Origin: Stratiolaelaps scimitus
Lineage: Eukaryota; Arthropoda; Arachnida; Mesostigmata; Laelapidae
DNA length: 64,000 nt
Reading direction: 5' to 3'
Assembly: GCA_019614645.1 (NCBI GenBank)
Contig: JABWDB010000004.1
Span: forward strand, 23,994,001 to 24,058,000
Shown here: positions 1 through 12,959 of the stretch, one piece after another
Layout of the letters: every line of letters starts with the position of its first letter
How positions within the stretch are numbered: the first letter of the stretch is position 1
Program-made: the position numbers and the translations under genes
The notes under the pieces: generated by a model
The model's input: only the letters and a program-made list of their open reading frames with translations
Told to the model about the DNA's origin: nothing
Database searches by the model: none

Positions 1-1759
1 CCGACATCGCAGCAAGCACGCGCAAGAAACACGCCTTCCTCATTGAAAGTTGTAGAGACGTGAGATCACTTCGAGTAATTATAATACTAATACCAAAGCA
101 AGTGCATGAAACGATATGCCCGCTATGCCACGCGAACTACTCTCAGCACACCAGGGGTAGCTGGCGTATTGGGACACAGCGAAGGAAAAGCCTAATATAT
201 ATTTACACAATGCTCTCTCTCTCCGTACGACTCCTGACTATGCTGCAGGAGCTCAGGGTCGCAGCGTGATGGCAGAGGCGATAGCCACGATAGCCACGTC
301 CCGTGAGTGATGATTAATAATATCTCTTAATTAAGGCGCTCCCGTCTCACATCGCCGCACATCCCACTCGGTGGAAACTAGACCTTGCTAGGGAGCCAAC
401 GCAATGTCTCCTCGGATAAATCTTATTCTCATATTTGCCTATTTCATCTACCGTGCCGTTCGGAGTACCTTTGAAGAAAGTGGTCCCGCTCAATCAGCAC
501 ACGCGCATTGACGACGGGCCGAGTAATCTTCTCTTTTTTTCTTCTTACTGTCCACGCTTTAGCAGTCTAACGATCTTGGCATTTGCTTCGACTAACATGG
601 AAAGGGCTAGTGGGTGTCCGCTTACGCGAGAAGTGCTACAGTTACTGTATGGACACCGCGCCGATGTGACATTGTCGACTAGATCTGCGAATTCAATGGG
701 TACATGATGTGACGATAACAGTCACAGTCTTTGAGATGATAGTATATGCACTAGTACGAACATGTCGGTATGTTTTCAAACGGGGCATATTACATACACA
801 GCCCACAATTAAATATATTGGTTTTATCGGTGAAAATATTCTACTACTCGGGCTTCTCGCAATTCAAAAGTGCAACAAAATCCTACCACGTGAGGTAGAC
901 GTGATATTGCAAAGATTTCTACATGCTGGTGTGTAGCGTTGTGCTTCTCAGCTGAGTGAATCCATGATTCGATTTGCAGTGCATACGTTTTCAATCAGTA
1001 GTCACGGCAGGCTCAACGAGTAAGTGCCAGCTGTGGATCACCTGCTGCGCCAATACGCCTGCGTTTATCCGAACTATCGAGGCTCTAAGCAGGCGCGACA
1101 GAAGGTTAATATTGTACATTGTATTGTATAGGCAATGTGCGCCCATGGATATATGATATTTAATATCATTCGGATAGTGCGATCCGCACTATCCGAAACA
1201 CGATAATTTCATTCTCTTAGCTGACTCTCAGCTGATTCTCCACGACACAATGGCCTCGCTGCCACCGCAGTGTAGCATTACCAGACGCACACCTGTTAAT
1301 GTGAGCGAGTTTGATCCTCCAACGCGACCGGTGAATACAAGTTCAACCGTAAATCGTAGTACGATCACAGCGACAAGAGAGAGTGCTTCATAGTGATTCA
1401 TTCACATCTATGCTATTAAAAATCGACTGCACTTCCCTACACGCGAAGATTTTTGGGCAGGAATTTGGTTCAGCTTGCAAGTAATAAATTGTACGTGTAC
1501 AGTGAACATGCAGACGAGCCGGAAACACATATTAGTCAACTGGGAGGTTGCATTTCTCCGGACGTCCTGAAATGAAATGGCGGATGCTTTCGTCTGCGCG
1601 TTCGCTGCCTGGTTCGGAGTGCGCTCAGTCCTCGGAGGTCCATGAAGCCTCTCTGAATCAGGATTAATCACAGAGAGACGTCTCCGGGCAGGTCATATAG
1701 AGTGGGAGCCTGAGAGAGGCCATTCATACTGAGTGATATTTGAACAAGGCAAGTTCTAT
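1..1759. other. Spacer without recognisable genes
   Basis: Short ORFs (up to 90 codons) show no domain. The only structures seen are the 13-bp hairpin at 1169-1197 and its neighbouring palindrome. Confidence 0.5.
1169..1197. repeat. 13-bp perfect inverted repeat with 3-base loop
   Basis: ttcggatagtgcg at 1169-1181 and its exact reverse complement at 1185-1197 are separated by atc. A separate palindrome, gatatttaatatc, lies immediately upstream at 1155-1167. Confidence 0.8.
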
Positions 1760-1898
1760 CAAAGATTGTTGTTAAATTATGGATTGATTTGTTCCATAAT
1801 AGATCGCATTGCTGTGCAGTAGATTTGTTTGTCTGTAATAGATTTATTTGTCCTACGCTAGATTGTCTTGGTCTATGATAGATTAGCTTGTAAACACA
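1760..1898. repeat. Degenerate 20-bp tandem repeat (about 7 units)
   Basis: Units of 19-20 bases share the start tagatt and a central ttgt. Examples are tggattgatttgttccataa, tagatcgcattgctgtgcag, tagatttgtttgtctgtaa, tagatttatttgtcctacgc and tagattgtcttggtctatga. The right half of each unit is much more diverged than the left. Confidence 0.7.
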
Positions 1899-2931
1899 TG
1901 GGGGCTTACAACGTTACCAGCGGCTCCGAGATCAAAGCCGAACAGATGGGCGTATCAAACCAATATAGACTACAAGGTCGGAGAGAGAATCAGGCGTCAT
2001 TAGTCGCCTAATTCATTATGCGTGTTGCATTCCTGAAATTTTACACAGATCACGCATCGCAGTGCGAGATGCGATGACCTGAGATATTTGTGTGAATTTA
2101 CGATATGTACATAGCCTGTGAACGTTTCTCCGGTTGGCATTCCGACTGGCCGACGTAGCCCGCTAGCTGTCGGAGCTGGAGGCATGAACTATGATTCTGC
2201 GCAAAATGCCAAGAACAATGCCTCTGTAAACCGGATCGTTCCCTTTGACATAGATACCTTCCGCACGAGCCTTGCCCAACCTAGCCGACTCTGCCCTCGC
2301 CACCCAATTCAACTGATGCTCGTATTGAATACAAGTGGCTGCTGTATAGTCTCGGCTTCTGCGAGTACGCCATCACGCCGCATGCCCATGTGTATTCTTG
2401 TGCGCTGCTGTTGCTGCCGCCGCTACCGCCGACGCCAGTTCAAAAAAATACAAGTTTATGCTGTGAAAGCCGGAGAAACTGAGGCGAGAGAGCCGGCGCA
2501 CACTCGGTAGGAGCAGAGTTACTGAGCACCAGGGCCTCTTCTCTATGTTAATCCTAAAGTTGCTGAGTCAACATGGCCAGCACATCTAACACATGCCGCT
2601 GCGTGGTTCGCCTCGAAGAGTAGTGTTGGCAGACGAGGGACCCGTACAAACCTGCTCGCCGGGGCCATGACTCAGTGGCACTCTGGGGGATGTAGGAAAA
2701 AAACATTGTTCCGGCGGTATTCGGCGGTCGCCTCCTGGGGGCACAAATGGGAGCGGGTGTACATCTAAACGCCTCCCTGGAACGGAGGATGCGACTATAG
2801 TAAACACGAACTGTCCACGAAGAACTCGGAGAACGCGCACTGGGAGACACCCTCAAGATGAAATGCTATATTTCTACTGATTGTTCGTTGCTTGCCTGTG
2901 CTCAGTGAGCAGATTCGTAATAATCAGATCG

Positions 2932-2956
2932 TATATATATATATATATATATATAT
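2932..2956. repeat. (TA)n microsatellite
   Basis: Uninterrupted TA dinucleotides. Confidence 0.9.
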
Positions 2957-5851
2957 GTAATATCAAGCCACCTTTACGACTCATCTCGTTGAACTGATTA
3001 TTCCTCAAGCGAATAAGAACTTACGAATGATTACTATGCTAATAGTTCAGTTCCAGAGCTCCTCGTATTCAAAGGGAGCCTCTCACGTGTCACAGATTCT
3101 TAAATCTACATCTCACATAAGCTAACATGCACATCCTACACATAAAATCAGGTGAAGTTTGTGTATGTTTATATGTTTTTGTCTATATGTATATCACTTT
3201 ATCTCTTGAAAGGTGCTCCAGAGATATCGGTGAGTTGTTTTGTGTGTATACTTGGCTTGACGAGAAAGCACAATGGTGAAAAGGACATGCCTGCGGGAAA
3301 CACCTCTCATTACATAAATCATCCAACTAAGTAGGTGAATCAGACTAGTAAAATAACAGAACTATGGTAACGGTATGACAAGAACTGCGAACAGAAGAAC
3401 TGCGATGAGACATCGGTGGGGATGCAACAAAATTTTGTAAAGCAGAACAGTGCGATTCGTGCAATAGACTGAAATAGGCCGACTCGTGCCTTCTCAATAG
3501 GCCGACTAAAGCCGAGTCGTGCGTTATAATGTGTCCGTCTGGTGCGGCAGTATTGTGTGCAGCCTATTGAGAGGGGTGGTTTCGGCCACTCGGCCCAGCA
3601 AAAAATCACTATTATTGCCCTGCATGACAAAGCATGTGTTGAGATACTATTACTACGATCATATACCGTGAGGTCGAGTCGTGCACGTGATCTTTGAGGT
3701 TGTTTAGCCTGACTACGCGACCTTTTTTTCGCTAATCAACTCCGCGGCAGACAAACTGCTTATCTTTTAGCTGAATTTATAAGTAGCAGTTGTCTAAGCG
3801 AGCAAACATGGGGACCAAACATGTGCATATCCAATATTGTCATCTTCTTCACTATTTTCGTTCTGGGACAAACGGGAAAAAAACAGCCATGAAGGGGCCA
3901 AAGAACGGCGTCAAGTGATATTAATACAACCTGATAAAGTCAATGCCCATGTTTCGTTGGAGACCCACTGTAAGATCCTGGCCGTGAAATTGTGCCGCGT
4001 CCAGCTTAGAGTTCAGACGTTGCTACCCTAGATTATCACTTATTCAGTTCTATAGAGCACGGCCTGCGAGGGAGGCGCTTCGAGACAAAATCGGGGATCT
4101 GAAGCTGATCGGACGTACAGATCGCCTGCCCTGACAAGATCTTCTTCCTCCGCGGAATCCACATTCCCCGCGATAAATCGGCAGGAGTCATAGAACGTAA
4201 CTGACACTACATTGATTAAGATCCGCGTACTTCTTTTTAAAGATACTAATGCAATTAAAAGTGAAAAAGTACTTTTATAATAACGTAATAAAGTACTATT
4301 ATAATAACGTCCATTACTCATAATTCAACCCAACATAAAGTAGCGCTAGCCATATCGGGTATCAAGAGTTTAATATTACATTTAGTCCCAAATGGGGCTG
4401 AGTCTTTCATCGTGGCCATTATATGATCGATTGCGGTCAGGCTAACAGATATTTTTAGAAAGCATTCGCTATCTCCGTCGAAACGACTGTGTTTATCATA
4501 CGTTCACAGCGAGTGGTCAGTGACACATAAAAGCACGTACCCGATATGCTATTACTTCATACACTCACCATGTATATATGCCATCCAATAATGGTGATTA
4601 TCGTCACCCTCGCTGCATGTAGCAGCAGCATGAGAGGCCGCGCTGGTGGTCGCGCTTCAATTAATTCGTTTATTCACATGATCCGTAGATTTGAAGAGCG
4701 CTCACAAATTAGTAGCTTATACACCATTGCGAGAGTGGCGATTACGGAGCCACCCACGATGGTCATACCCTTTCACTTATTGTACAATTGATTCTACTCA
4801 ATGATTTACGTAACAAAGGCTGTGCGTGCACTGTGCTCTATCACATACCGGTGCTACCTGCATAGCACGTCTACACGAAACATCATAAGATACATAGATA
4901 GATAGGTGGACACATGAATATACAAAACACAACCGAGTGCCTCCTGCTCGTTCGTGGTCGTAGATATGTCGAGCGAAGTGTATCTAGAAACGGCTGGCTG
5001 CGAATGTGAAATTATGGAGTCGGGGGTCTCCTAAATGACAAAGGGCGTATCCTAATCATCTGCTCAAGCAAGGGTATCTCTCCCTCTCTCTCTCGCTTTT
5101 GGTTTCCTGCTGTTGGTACGGAGTAAAAACTGTCGTGGTCACCTCTCATCATTTTAGCGCGTGCGCTGGGCAGGGACAAATCCGCGGTGACTGCGAAGGC
5201 AGCCGCCTCAACTCTCAGAGTTCGGCTTCAGCATTCGGCATCGGGAACGCCTACCTACGAATGCGTACCACGCAGCACCAGCCAGCAAGTAAGCAAGTGC
5301 CTGAAGCCATTCGCGTGCGTTCGACTGGAATCGTAAGCGCCAGCGTCTATGCCAAATGTCTAAATTCGTGTGGGGAACAAACCTCAACGACCTGGTACGC
5401 AGGCCATGTCTGTATGCGCGTACGTACAATATGTATTGCCAGTCGGTGTATACCCAGGGCCATGTTGACTTCGGTGAAGTTCGCCGTGCACCAATTAGTC
5501 TCGACAACTTTTCTCTCCTAGTTGATGAGCCCAGCGGAGTCAGGTAGAGCTAGTAGTATACTACACTACACTATGCTATGTATGTCGTGGGATGAGGCGA
5601 CTGATATTTGTTCGCTCAGGGACAGGGATAAGGACAAACGCCACGACTGCACGATCTTCTGCCGCGATGTGTGCTAGAATTGGGGCTTCGGGACTACGAT
5701 GCGGCCATTATCCGTAATTGTCTACCGCTTCTGCTCCCTGCTTACTACGTCCACTACATCTTTCGCGTCACTAGTCCCATACTACAAGGTATAAATATAT
5801 ATGTATATGAGAATGCCTTTGGATGTGTGGCGCGTTTGTGAGCCTATGTTG

Positions 5852-5859
5852 CCTCTCTC

Positions 5860-5902
<43 letters not shown>
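5852..5902. repeat. (CT)n-(AT)n compound microsatellite
   Basis: A CT run with one interruption (5852-5890) passes directly into an AT run (5891-5902). The same compound order recurs at 45461-45510. Confidence 0.9.
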
Positions 5903-5904
<2 letters not shown>

Positions 5905-8510
5905 CTCTGTGGGTGTGTCTGTCAACTTGCATAATCAAGTCAAATGTATTTTGTTTATATATAGATTCCCTAGGAAATATACTGCCTCAGACAGCGGTCA
6001 CGTTGGCCGTTTAATCGTTCTGGTTGACTGACTGTCCACAGGATGATTAACAAAAGATGATAAGGAAATCTATGTCTGTTAAATATAAACGGCTCTACGT
6101 GGGATCCTACGTATTGGTCCACTTATCCATTGACTCGGAATCGTAATCAACGTGGTGATGTTCAGTCGAATAACTACATAGGGTTCATTCTCATGTGCAT
6201 TGAGGCTACTGCCTCACATTGTCGTACCGGTATTATTTACTTGGGATAGTTTCCTGACCTGAATAGTGCCTCTCCTGCAAATGGGTTCCGGTTCCTTGTT
6301 CTTAGCTCGGATCAACTTAATCAAATACTTACCTTACAAGGTAAGCTCGACTTGCCGCTAAGTGCACCCAAACAATGCTCTTACAATACCCCACCATCAT
6401 TCAATTTGAACTCGAGCTGGAAGTCTTGCACACAAATCTCACATGAAATTGTCGAACAAAGGGATTTATATAAAAATAGACGCCTTAACTGACGTATCGT
6501 ATACACAGAGGATTCTAGTATACCGCCTATTTATATGAGCGTAAAATCCAATTCAGTGCCGTACCTTTTTTTTTGACTAATAATAGTAATAATTAGTTTT
6601 ATTATTATTATCGTGATTATTCTCATACAATATGCTTGTATTTACATACAACTTCTGTGTCCAGAGAATTTTGGCATTGCTCCCCTGTACTACCAACGCA
6701 GCGACTACCCCTAAAGCACTGCTATGATACTATCGTAGATACCTTAGGCTGTTGTGGTATTCATGAGCTAAAACAGCTCCTGCGGTAGACTAGAACAGTA
6801 GGCGGTGTGTAGCTCTAACCATCACCGCACAAGAACCCGTAACTGGCGCCTGTCGGTGAGGCAGGGTAGTGGCATGTGGGCAGTCCACTGGGGGATGGTT
6901 CTTATCTCGGCCGGTACAGGCTTTCCCACAGCATCACTCATTCATCACGGCCTGATCTAGCAGTACACTTTCTGCTGCAACGGGGGCAGAGTGGCGCCGT
7001 CCGAGTTAGTTCAAGATACCTTGCCTAGTTTTGCCATTGCTTAGCTCCGACGTGTGGCGAGCCCAAGAAACCCGCGCGTGTGCCAGTTCTTCCTTATGTG
7101 CTCATAGAGAGTGGTGGACCCGAGAAACAGCTAAGGACAAGGCTCATACAGCAGCAGAACAGATGAGCGGTGTTCGCCTACGGTGTCCTAGAACTTCCAG
7201 TTGTCTCCGACGCCGGCTAGGCTCCAAGCGGATCCGTTGATTCGAGCCGGATCTCGACACGATACCTCGCACACGCTGTAAAGAAGCGCTGTATTAAGAA
7301 TGTACTATGAGCATGGTTGTTGTTTGGTGAACGCTGACAACCAACTGACGTGTGTGAAAGTGTACATCGAATAGCATTATTTATATTTATGCGACTGAGA
7401 ACGAATGCTGAAAATGAACGGCATTTTGCATTTGCTGAGGTCCTCTGACGTGCGCTGAAATTTCTATGCGTTTCACATTCGTCTGCCTTCCGTTGATTGT
7501 CTCATACCACCGCTGGTCGTACTGATGTTCGTACCACATGTCGCATTCGCTGTGAATAACTTAAGGGGCAGGTAGCCGTGCCGCACATATAATACACGCA
7601 TGCATACCGAGGCCCAGTCCATGCAGCGCAGTCCTTTGCTTGCTGCTATCGCAGGAGGAGGAATCAGGAAGCGTATTCAACCTGCGACGACTCAAAGCTT
7701 CGTTCTCGCGGGTGCGGTCTCCGTTGTGGCGGGCGGGGGGGGGGGACCCTGGTAGATATTATCTTTTGGGGACACAACAACAGCAGCAGTAGTGACAATT
7801 TACTACTATGCTTGGCACCACCGTTGTCCGGGCTTGCTTTCACGCTCTCTATTTCTCTCTCGCTCTCGCTCTCTCTCGTTTCCTATTTATATAGCCCATA
7901 CAAAGAAGACATTTATTTACAACTTGCACCTTCGTGATAAGCGTACCGCGCTGTGTCTTACGCCGGTCACTGTGGGCGTGGGTTAAGCTCAGCGCCCCTC
8001 GCCCCGAGCAGCTGCTGCTGCGAGTGAATAGGTGCCGGATAGGAGCTGCGTGTTGTAAGTATGTGTGAACGTGTATTGTATTGCGGTCATATTCGGCTGA
8101 AGCGAACAGCGCCTGGACAGTTAGATTAGAGTTAGTGTTTAGTATTGTGACAATGCAGAACAATTTTCACGTACGAGTCATAAACAAAATCGTGTCAAGC
8201 AAATAGCACATAATGAAGGGCTGTACCGTCAGCGAGCTATATTTGCATTCGACACATACACATGCGTTATTACCCTATGCCACGTGTGTAAATGTCGATA
8301 TAGTATTCTACCTGAGCGCTGGAGGAAATAATTCGAGATGCTGTGAGTAGACAAAAGAGAAGTTAAGCAATGTTGAAGTTCGCTTGAGAGCAAACTTGTG
8401 CTTCAGACGAAGCGAATGTGGGTTGTGCTACCAATTTGACGATGTCAATTAATATCACAAAAATAGTCACTCAAAATTTGTTTCGACAATTATGATTATT
8501 ATTATTATGT

Positions 8511-8665
8511 AAGGTAAGGTAAGGCTTCATTGATTTATGAAAGGAACTGCATAGAATTCTTAAGTTCTCTTATATGTCATACAACGGGATTCGAACCTGC
8601 GGCCTCTGGCTTTTTACAGCTGTAGAATTATGCTGATAAGATCATAATATGTAATAGCTACTATC
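8511..8665 (-). mobile_element. tRNA-derived short retroposon (family 2, longest copy)
   Basis: Read on the minus strand, the segment contains gcaggttcgaatcccg at about 8585-8600, a near-perfect pol III B box in tRNA context. A possible degenerate A box (tagctatta) lies about 70 bases upstream. It ends with a 3' tail whose plus-strand form is aaggtaaggtaaggcttcat. The same 3' end recurs at 51.03 kb and 62.97 kb. The 5' end is uncertain and no clear target-site duplication was found. Confidence 0.6.
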
Positions 8666-9051
8666 CCATACGTTCGAGTCGCTTGATCTTATACTACTAC
8701 ATAGAATCGATGTGATCACCGTAAAAAAAACCGCTCGCGTTCACACATCTCTCCCACGTCCAGAGCATCAGATAGGCGATATTACATATCCGCATTGGTG
8801 CTAGTACAAATACGAACGGTGCTCGGTCGTTCGCGTTCAAGCATCTGTAGTATACAGATGCGTGCTGAATAAATCTCTGGCACCTCGTTGACCTCCTTCT
8901 TTCTCATTTGATTGCCACCAATACGCGCCTTGCCTTACGTAGTAGAGAGGACGCAGGGTGTAGATGAGTGCCTAGACCATTCGAAGTCATCAAAGCTAGA
9001 ACGAATGCAATAACACACACTCATTCGGAATTCTCTGGCGAGAAAGCCTAG

Positions 9052-9252
9052 TCAGCAAGCTAGCCCACTCTCAACATCTCTCATCTTATCAATGCTCGCG
9101 CATCCGGGTGCGATTTCTTTAGCGGCGAGAGTATTTCCTACGTCTTCGTGCACGGGTCGGCCTACCCTATGGGTTATCGTTGTTTTGTGAAATAATAGTA
9201 GACATATTATAAGTAAAAGAAATGAACGAGCTAGTGAGAGATTCAACTGCAT
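9052..9252 (-). CDS. Candidate small secreted peptide ORF (66 codons), unproven
   Basis: A minus-strand ORF starts at an ATG (9250-9252) and ends at a stop at 9052. Its first 22 residues have signal-peptide form: a short polar start (MQLNLSLAR), then SFLLLIICLLLF. The remainder is mostly polar with two cysteines (in APGCAS and at the C-terminus, LAC). I recognise no family. The surroundings are AT-rich spacer, and an ORF of this length is expected by chance, so this is only a lead. It could be a first exon instead. Confidence 0.15.
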   Translation of the reverse strand: MQLNLSLARSFLLLIICLLLFHKTTITHRVGRPVHEDVGNTLAAKEIAPGCASIDKMRDVESGLAC

Positions 9253-11595
9253 TTGACTTATTGTCGATCGGTCAACGTCTGCGGTATCCTTATTCGCGCT
9301 GTTGGTGGTCAGGTACCACAGGTTTGGTTTACATTCCCAGCCTTTTTTTTTTAGACAGAAAAAACGAATAGCCTGTATTCTTCTTGGCTACGCCAGCACC
9401 ATAAGATAATCGTGTACTTGGTGTAGTCTGCAGCTCGTTTAAGCACCATGGCTTCCCTTACTTTCGTACTGCCTGTTGCATCGCCTCCGCACAGATGTAG
9501 GTACCTATGGATAATAATATATAAGCGTGCTCGACCCTCTCGCCACCTGCCATGGTTGCGATCTTTGCCACGCTTTACCATGGAAACGCCGGCGTGCGGG
9601 GAGAAACGTGTATATTTTGAATAGCCTTGCAGCGACTTCGAAGGTTGGGCCCGCATTTTGCACCACCCCCCTGAGAGCCGTAGGCCACTGATGTACAGCG
9701 CAGCGTCACTGGCGGGCCGCAACACAAGGCAAAAGCAACAGAGCCACGTGAACTGGCCCACACACGAAGGGCATCAAGAATTGGCGAAGGCGAACATACG
9801 CAGCTTGATGTAGCCGTTTCCCGGTGGCCAGCTGATGTAGAACTGCCTCTCCTTCCAGAGAAGTGCGATACACAGAATGTGTGTCTGTGCAACATCGTTT
9901 TGTTGTGCTCTTCCAACCGGTCTTCCAGTCCTACGGACTGAACGTAAAAGTTAGTGCGAGCGAACGGAAGCCAGTTTCGCTTCAGACGCAAGAGAACTGG
10001 GGGACTGCACACGACGAATGTGAGAAGCGCCCGTCAGCAGCCAGCAGACGAATGCCAGCCAACCGTATATGAGGGTCTATGCCCTGACGCCTACAGCTCA
10101 GTGCATTGTATGCGTGGCGTGTCGTGCTCGCTTCCACTCTCGGGCCTAGGACCGGGGAGGCACAGGTGTCCCGACTCCGGAGTGGGCCAACGGCGGTCAG
10201 GCACCGCGCAGGCCGCAGTTCAGCGAAGCAGTGCAAGTGCAGTTTATGGAAAATGATGCTACTTCCTCGAAACTCAGAGTGGCTTCGAAGGGCAGGGAAG
10301 CACAATGCACACGGTCAAGTTCTGCTGCTGCCTACGATGGCTCTTTCGTCACCGGTTTTACCAGGCGGTGGCGGGTGATGTGGCACTGGCCGTCCAGTAC
10401 TTGTAGGGAAAGGGGGCTTCTATGTTTCTACTTCAAAATGTTTCTGAATGTGCTCAACACTTCCGTTTGCGTTTTGTCGGAATGGCCTTGCCACTGTACG
10501 GCTGCAGGTGGGCAGCCGCTTCGAAATATCATAAATGAGGGTCGGGGAATCTACATCCTCCACCACACACATGTCCGTAATTCTTGCGATTTTTTTGTCA
10601 TGCGCTCGTTTATGCTTTCGGCCGCTGAAACAGTTGAAATGGGCTAGATCTCACGAGTTTTGCTAGAAGCCAATTTTATCACAAACAGACCATATGCAAT
10701 TGCACGATACTTGACGCTGCCGGGATAAGAAGCAGTGCAGAGCTGGCGTGCTGAAGCCTTGATTTTCGTTTGCACGTTGTGGTAATCTTGAGGGATCTGG
10801 ATTCGAAGCGGAGTTATCCGCTAAGGAACGAAACCAATATATTGCTATATCCCCGTTGGTCGTCTTAGATGGTTCAGTGGTGAGCGTCTTAGACTGATAG
10901 ACAGGAAGGACATCTACGTTCAGGTTCAAGTAATGCCAAATGCTAAGATTCTTTGGATTTCTTTATCATATTCCTTTATCTGTGGATGCTTACCAGGTAT
11001 GAGAGTGAGAATAAGTCAAGGTGGTCCTGACAGGTTCTTGAAGTAATGCCGAAGTGGCTCTGCGGTCTGTCACATTGCTCAACATCTTAAAGTTAGCTAA
11101 CAGAACAAAGGTATATTCCCGTTACAGATACACAAATTAAGGGAAACTGTTGCCATCCACGGGCTTACACCTAGTTTATACCGTTGCACTTTAAGATTGA
11201 GTCGTAATTTTCGGATCACGCAGAACCCAATGCAGTGCTCGGTAACCCGCGTACATATCTCGCCCAAAAGTAATCTTATATATAGATTATACATATAAGC
11301 CAGCAGGTTCATAGTGGTGATTTAACACAAACCTATTTGCAGGTATATTTTGGATGATACCTGAGTACTCTTTTTTCACGAAGGACCTTATAACGTGTAT
11401 TGGAAACTGTAAAGATCTCTATGGCTGTTGTACATGCAACAATGGGGTAAAATTTTAGGGTTCGGACGCCGATCTCTACCTTCGGTCACTCACGAGTGGG
11501 GGATGGAGTTTCAAAACGTATTCGCTGAACAGCCTCATGCGCATGCCTCAATATATTCATGCTGCGAGCAAATCTGTCACAGGTTGAAGACTATG

Positions 11596-11624
11596 ATATA
11601 TATATATATATATATGTATATATA
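11596..11624. repeat. (TA)n microsatellite
   Basis: TA run with one G interruption. A second TA-rich run follows at about 11714-11740. Confidence 0.85.
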
Positions 11625-12959
11625 ACTTTGTTTCATCTTGCTGTGTGTCTTAATATATACAATAATTAGTGACGCAGTTGAGGACAGTGGTCTCGAGGGA
11701 AGCTATAGCATATGTATATATATATATATAATATATAATATTACCCATTAACGTTACCGTTTCTCTATATTTCAGGTAAGCGAGGAAAGCATCAATGTAG
11801 TTCGCAAGAAATCAAATACATTCGTGACAAAGATGCTCTTTTAGGTTTAAGTATAGCGCAGCATTCCGAATCGAAATAGGAAGTCAGCGTTGGATCATTT
11901 TCACTAGCACTACAGATTGGTAAAGTCATACGCCGAAATAGCTAATAAAATTATTCATTCAAAAGGTTTCATTTCGTTCAAACTTTCCAGCACTGCCTGC
12001 CCATGTACTTCGGAGGCTCGTTTTATAATCTAATAAATCCTCTTAATAATATAACCGTGGGAAGCTCACACCCCTATCCCACTTCGAGCCTCTCATGTAA
12101 TTTCAACGGATTCCTAGCTTAAAACAGGCTAGCCGAAGGAAAATTACAGCTTGCTCGACACAAGCGGCGCCTGGAACTTTTTCTAAACCTTTATTAGTGT
12201 CCTACTTACCAACGGGGGAAATCCAACAGAGGACGTTAGAGCGTCACGTTTTTAGAAGCGTACCAATGGCTGAGGCCTTGGAGACGGGCGGGAGATGCCC
12301 AAGAGGTTAGGCAGCTGTATATTACTAGTAACATTTACGAAAGAGTGAAATAAACGACCGTAATTAGAAATTGGCATCAGATAGTATTGCAGAATAAGGG
12401 AACATACAGAATGCTACATATACTAGTTATGGAAGGATACCGAATGTTTACTGTTATGTAAACGGTGCTAATGTTTTATTAAAATAACAATCCCAACAGA
12501 TTAACTATTATGGCTCAGGAGCCGCCCCTGGGGTTACGAAGCTTTTTTGCAAACTTGCTGATAATAGTACAAGCACAACGAATAATATTCCTTCGATCTC
12601 TAAATAGATGAAATAGTCATACATGAATCTGGTTATCCTGATGCTCTGTTTCTTTATACTCATATTTTTTTATGTGATTGGGACAAAATTTTCTCTAATA
12701 GTATATGAATAAGTACCTAGACCTTGGGATTTGTACTTGGCCCTGCTTCAGCGTGTAACTATTCGTAGTCCAGCCTTCGTTTCGTCTCTTTCAGCTCGAT
12801 TCCCTCATTAGCTAAGCCCATTCACTGGGATGGCTCATACTCTCCTTTTACGCTTCTTCCAATGGTCTACCTACCATAGTATTTGCAAGCACCTTCGTCC
12901 TAAGTACCCACCGAGATTTGGGAGTGACGCGATCATGAGACCGTAAGCGAGTTCGTTCG

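Larger units (their letters stand above)
1899..8510. other. Spacer without recognisable genes
   Basis: AT-rich to intermediate sequence with scattered ORFs of up to 140 codons on both strands, none with a recognisable product. It carries microsatellites at 2932 and 5852 and an 11-base G run at 7735-7745. Confidence 0.5.
8666..12959. other. Spacer without recognisable genes
   Basis: Contains the candidate small secreted ORF at 9052-9252, an ORF-dense stretch at 9.35-10.65 kb with no recognisable protein, and TA runs near 11.6 and 11.7 kb. The part from 11.75 to 12.95 kb is AT-rich with nothing seen. Confidence 0.5.

Noticed and set aside
8580..8665. Possible functional tRNA gene on the minus strand
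   Set aside because: The B box is good, but the D arm and acceptor stem do not pair convincingly and the unit carries a retroposon tail.
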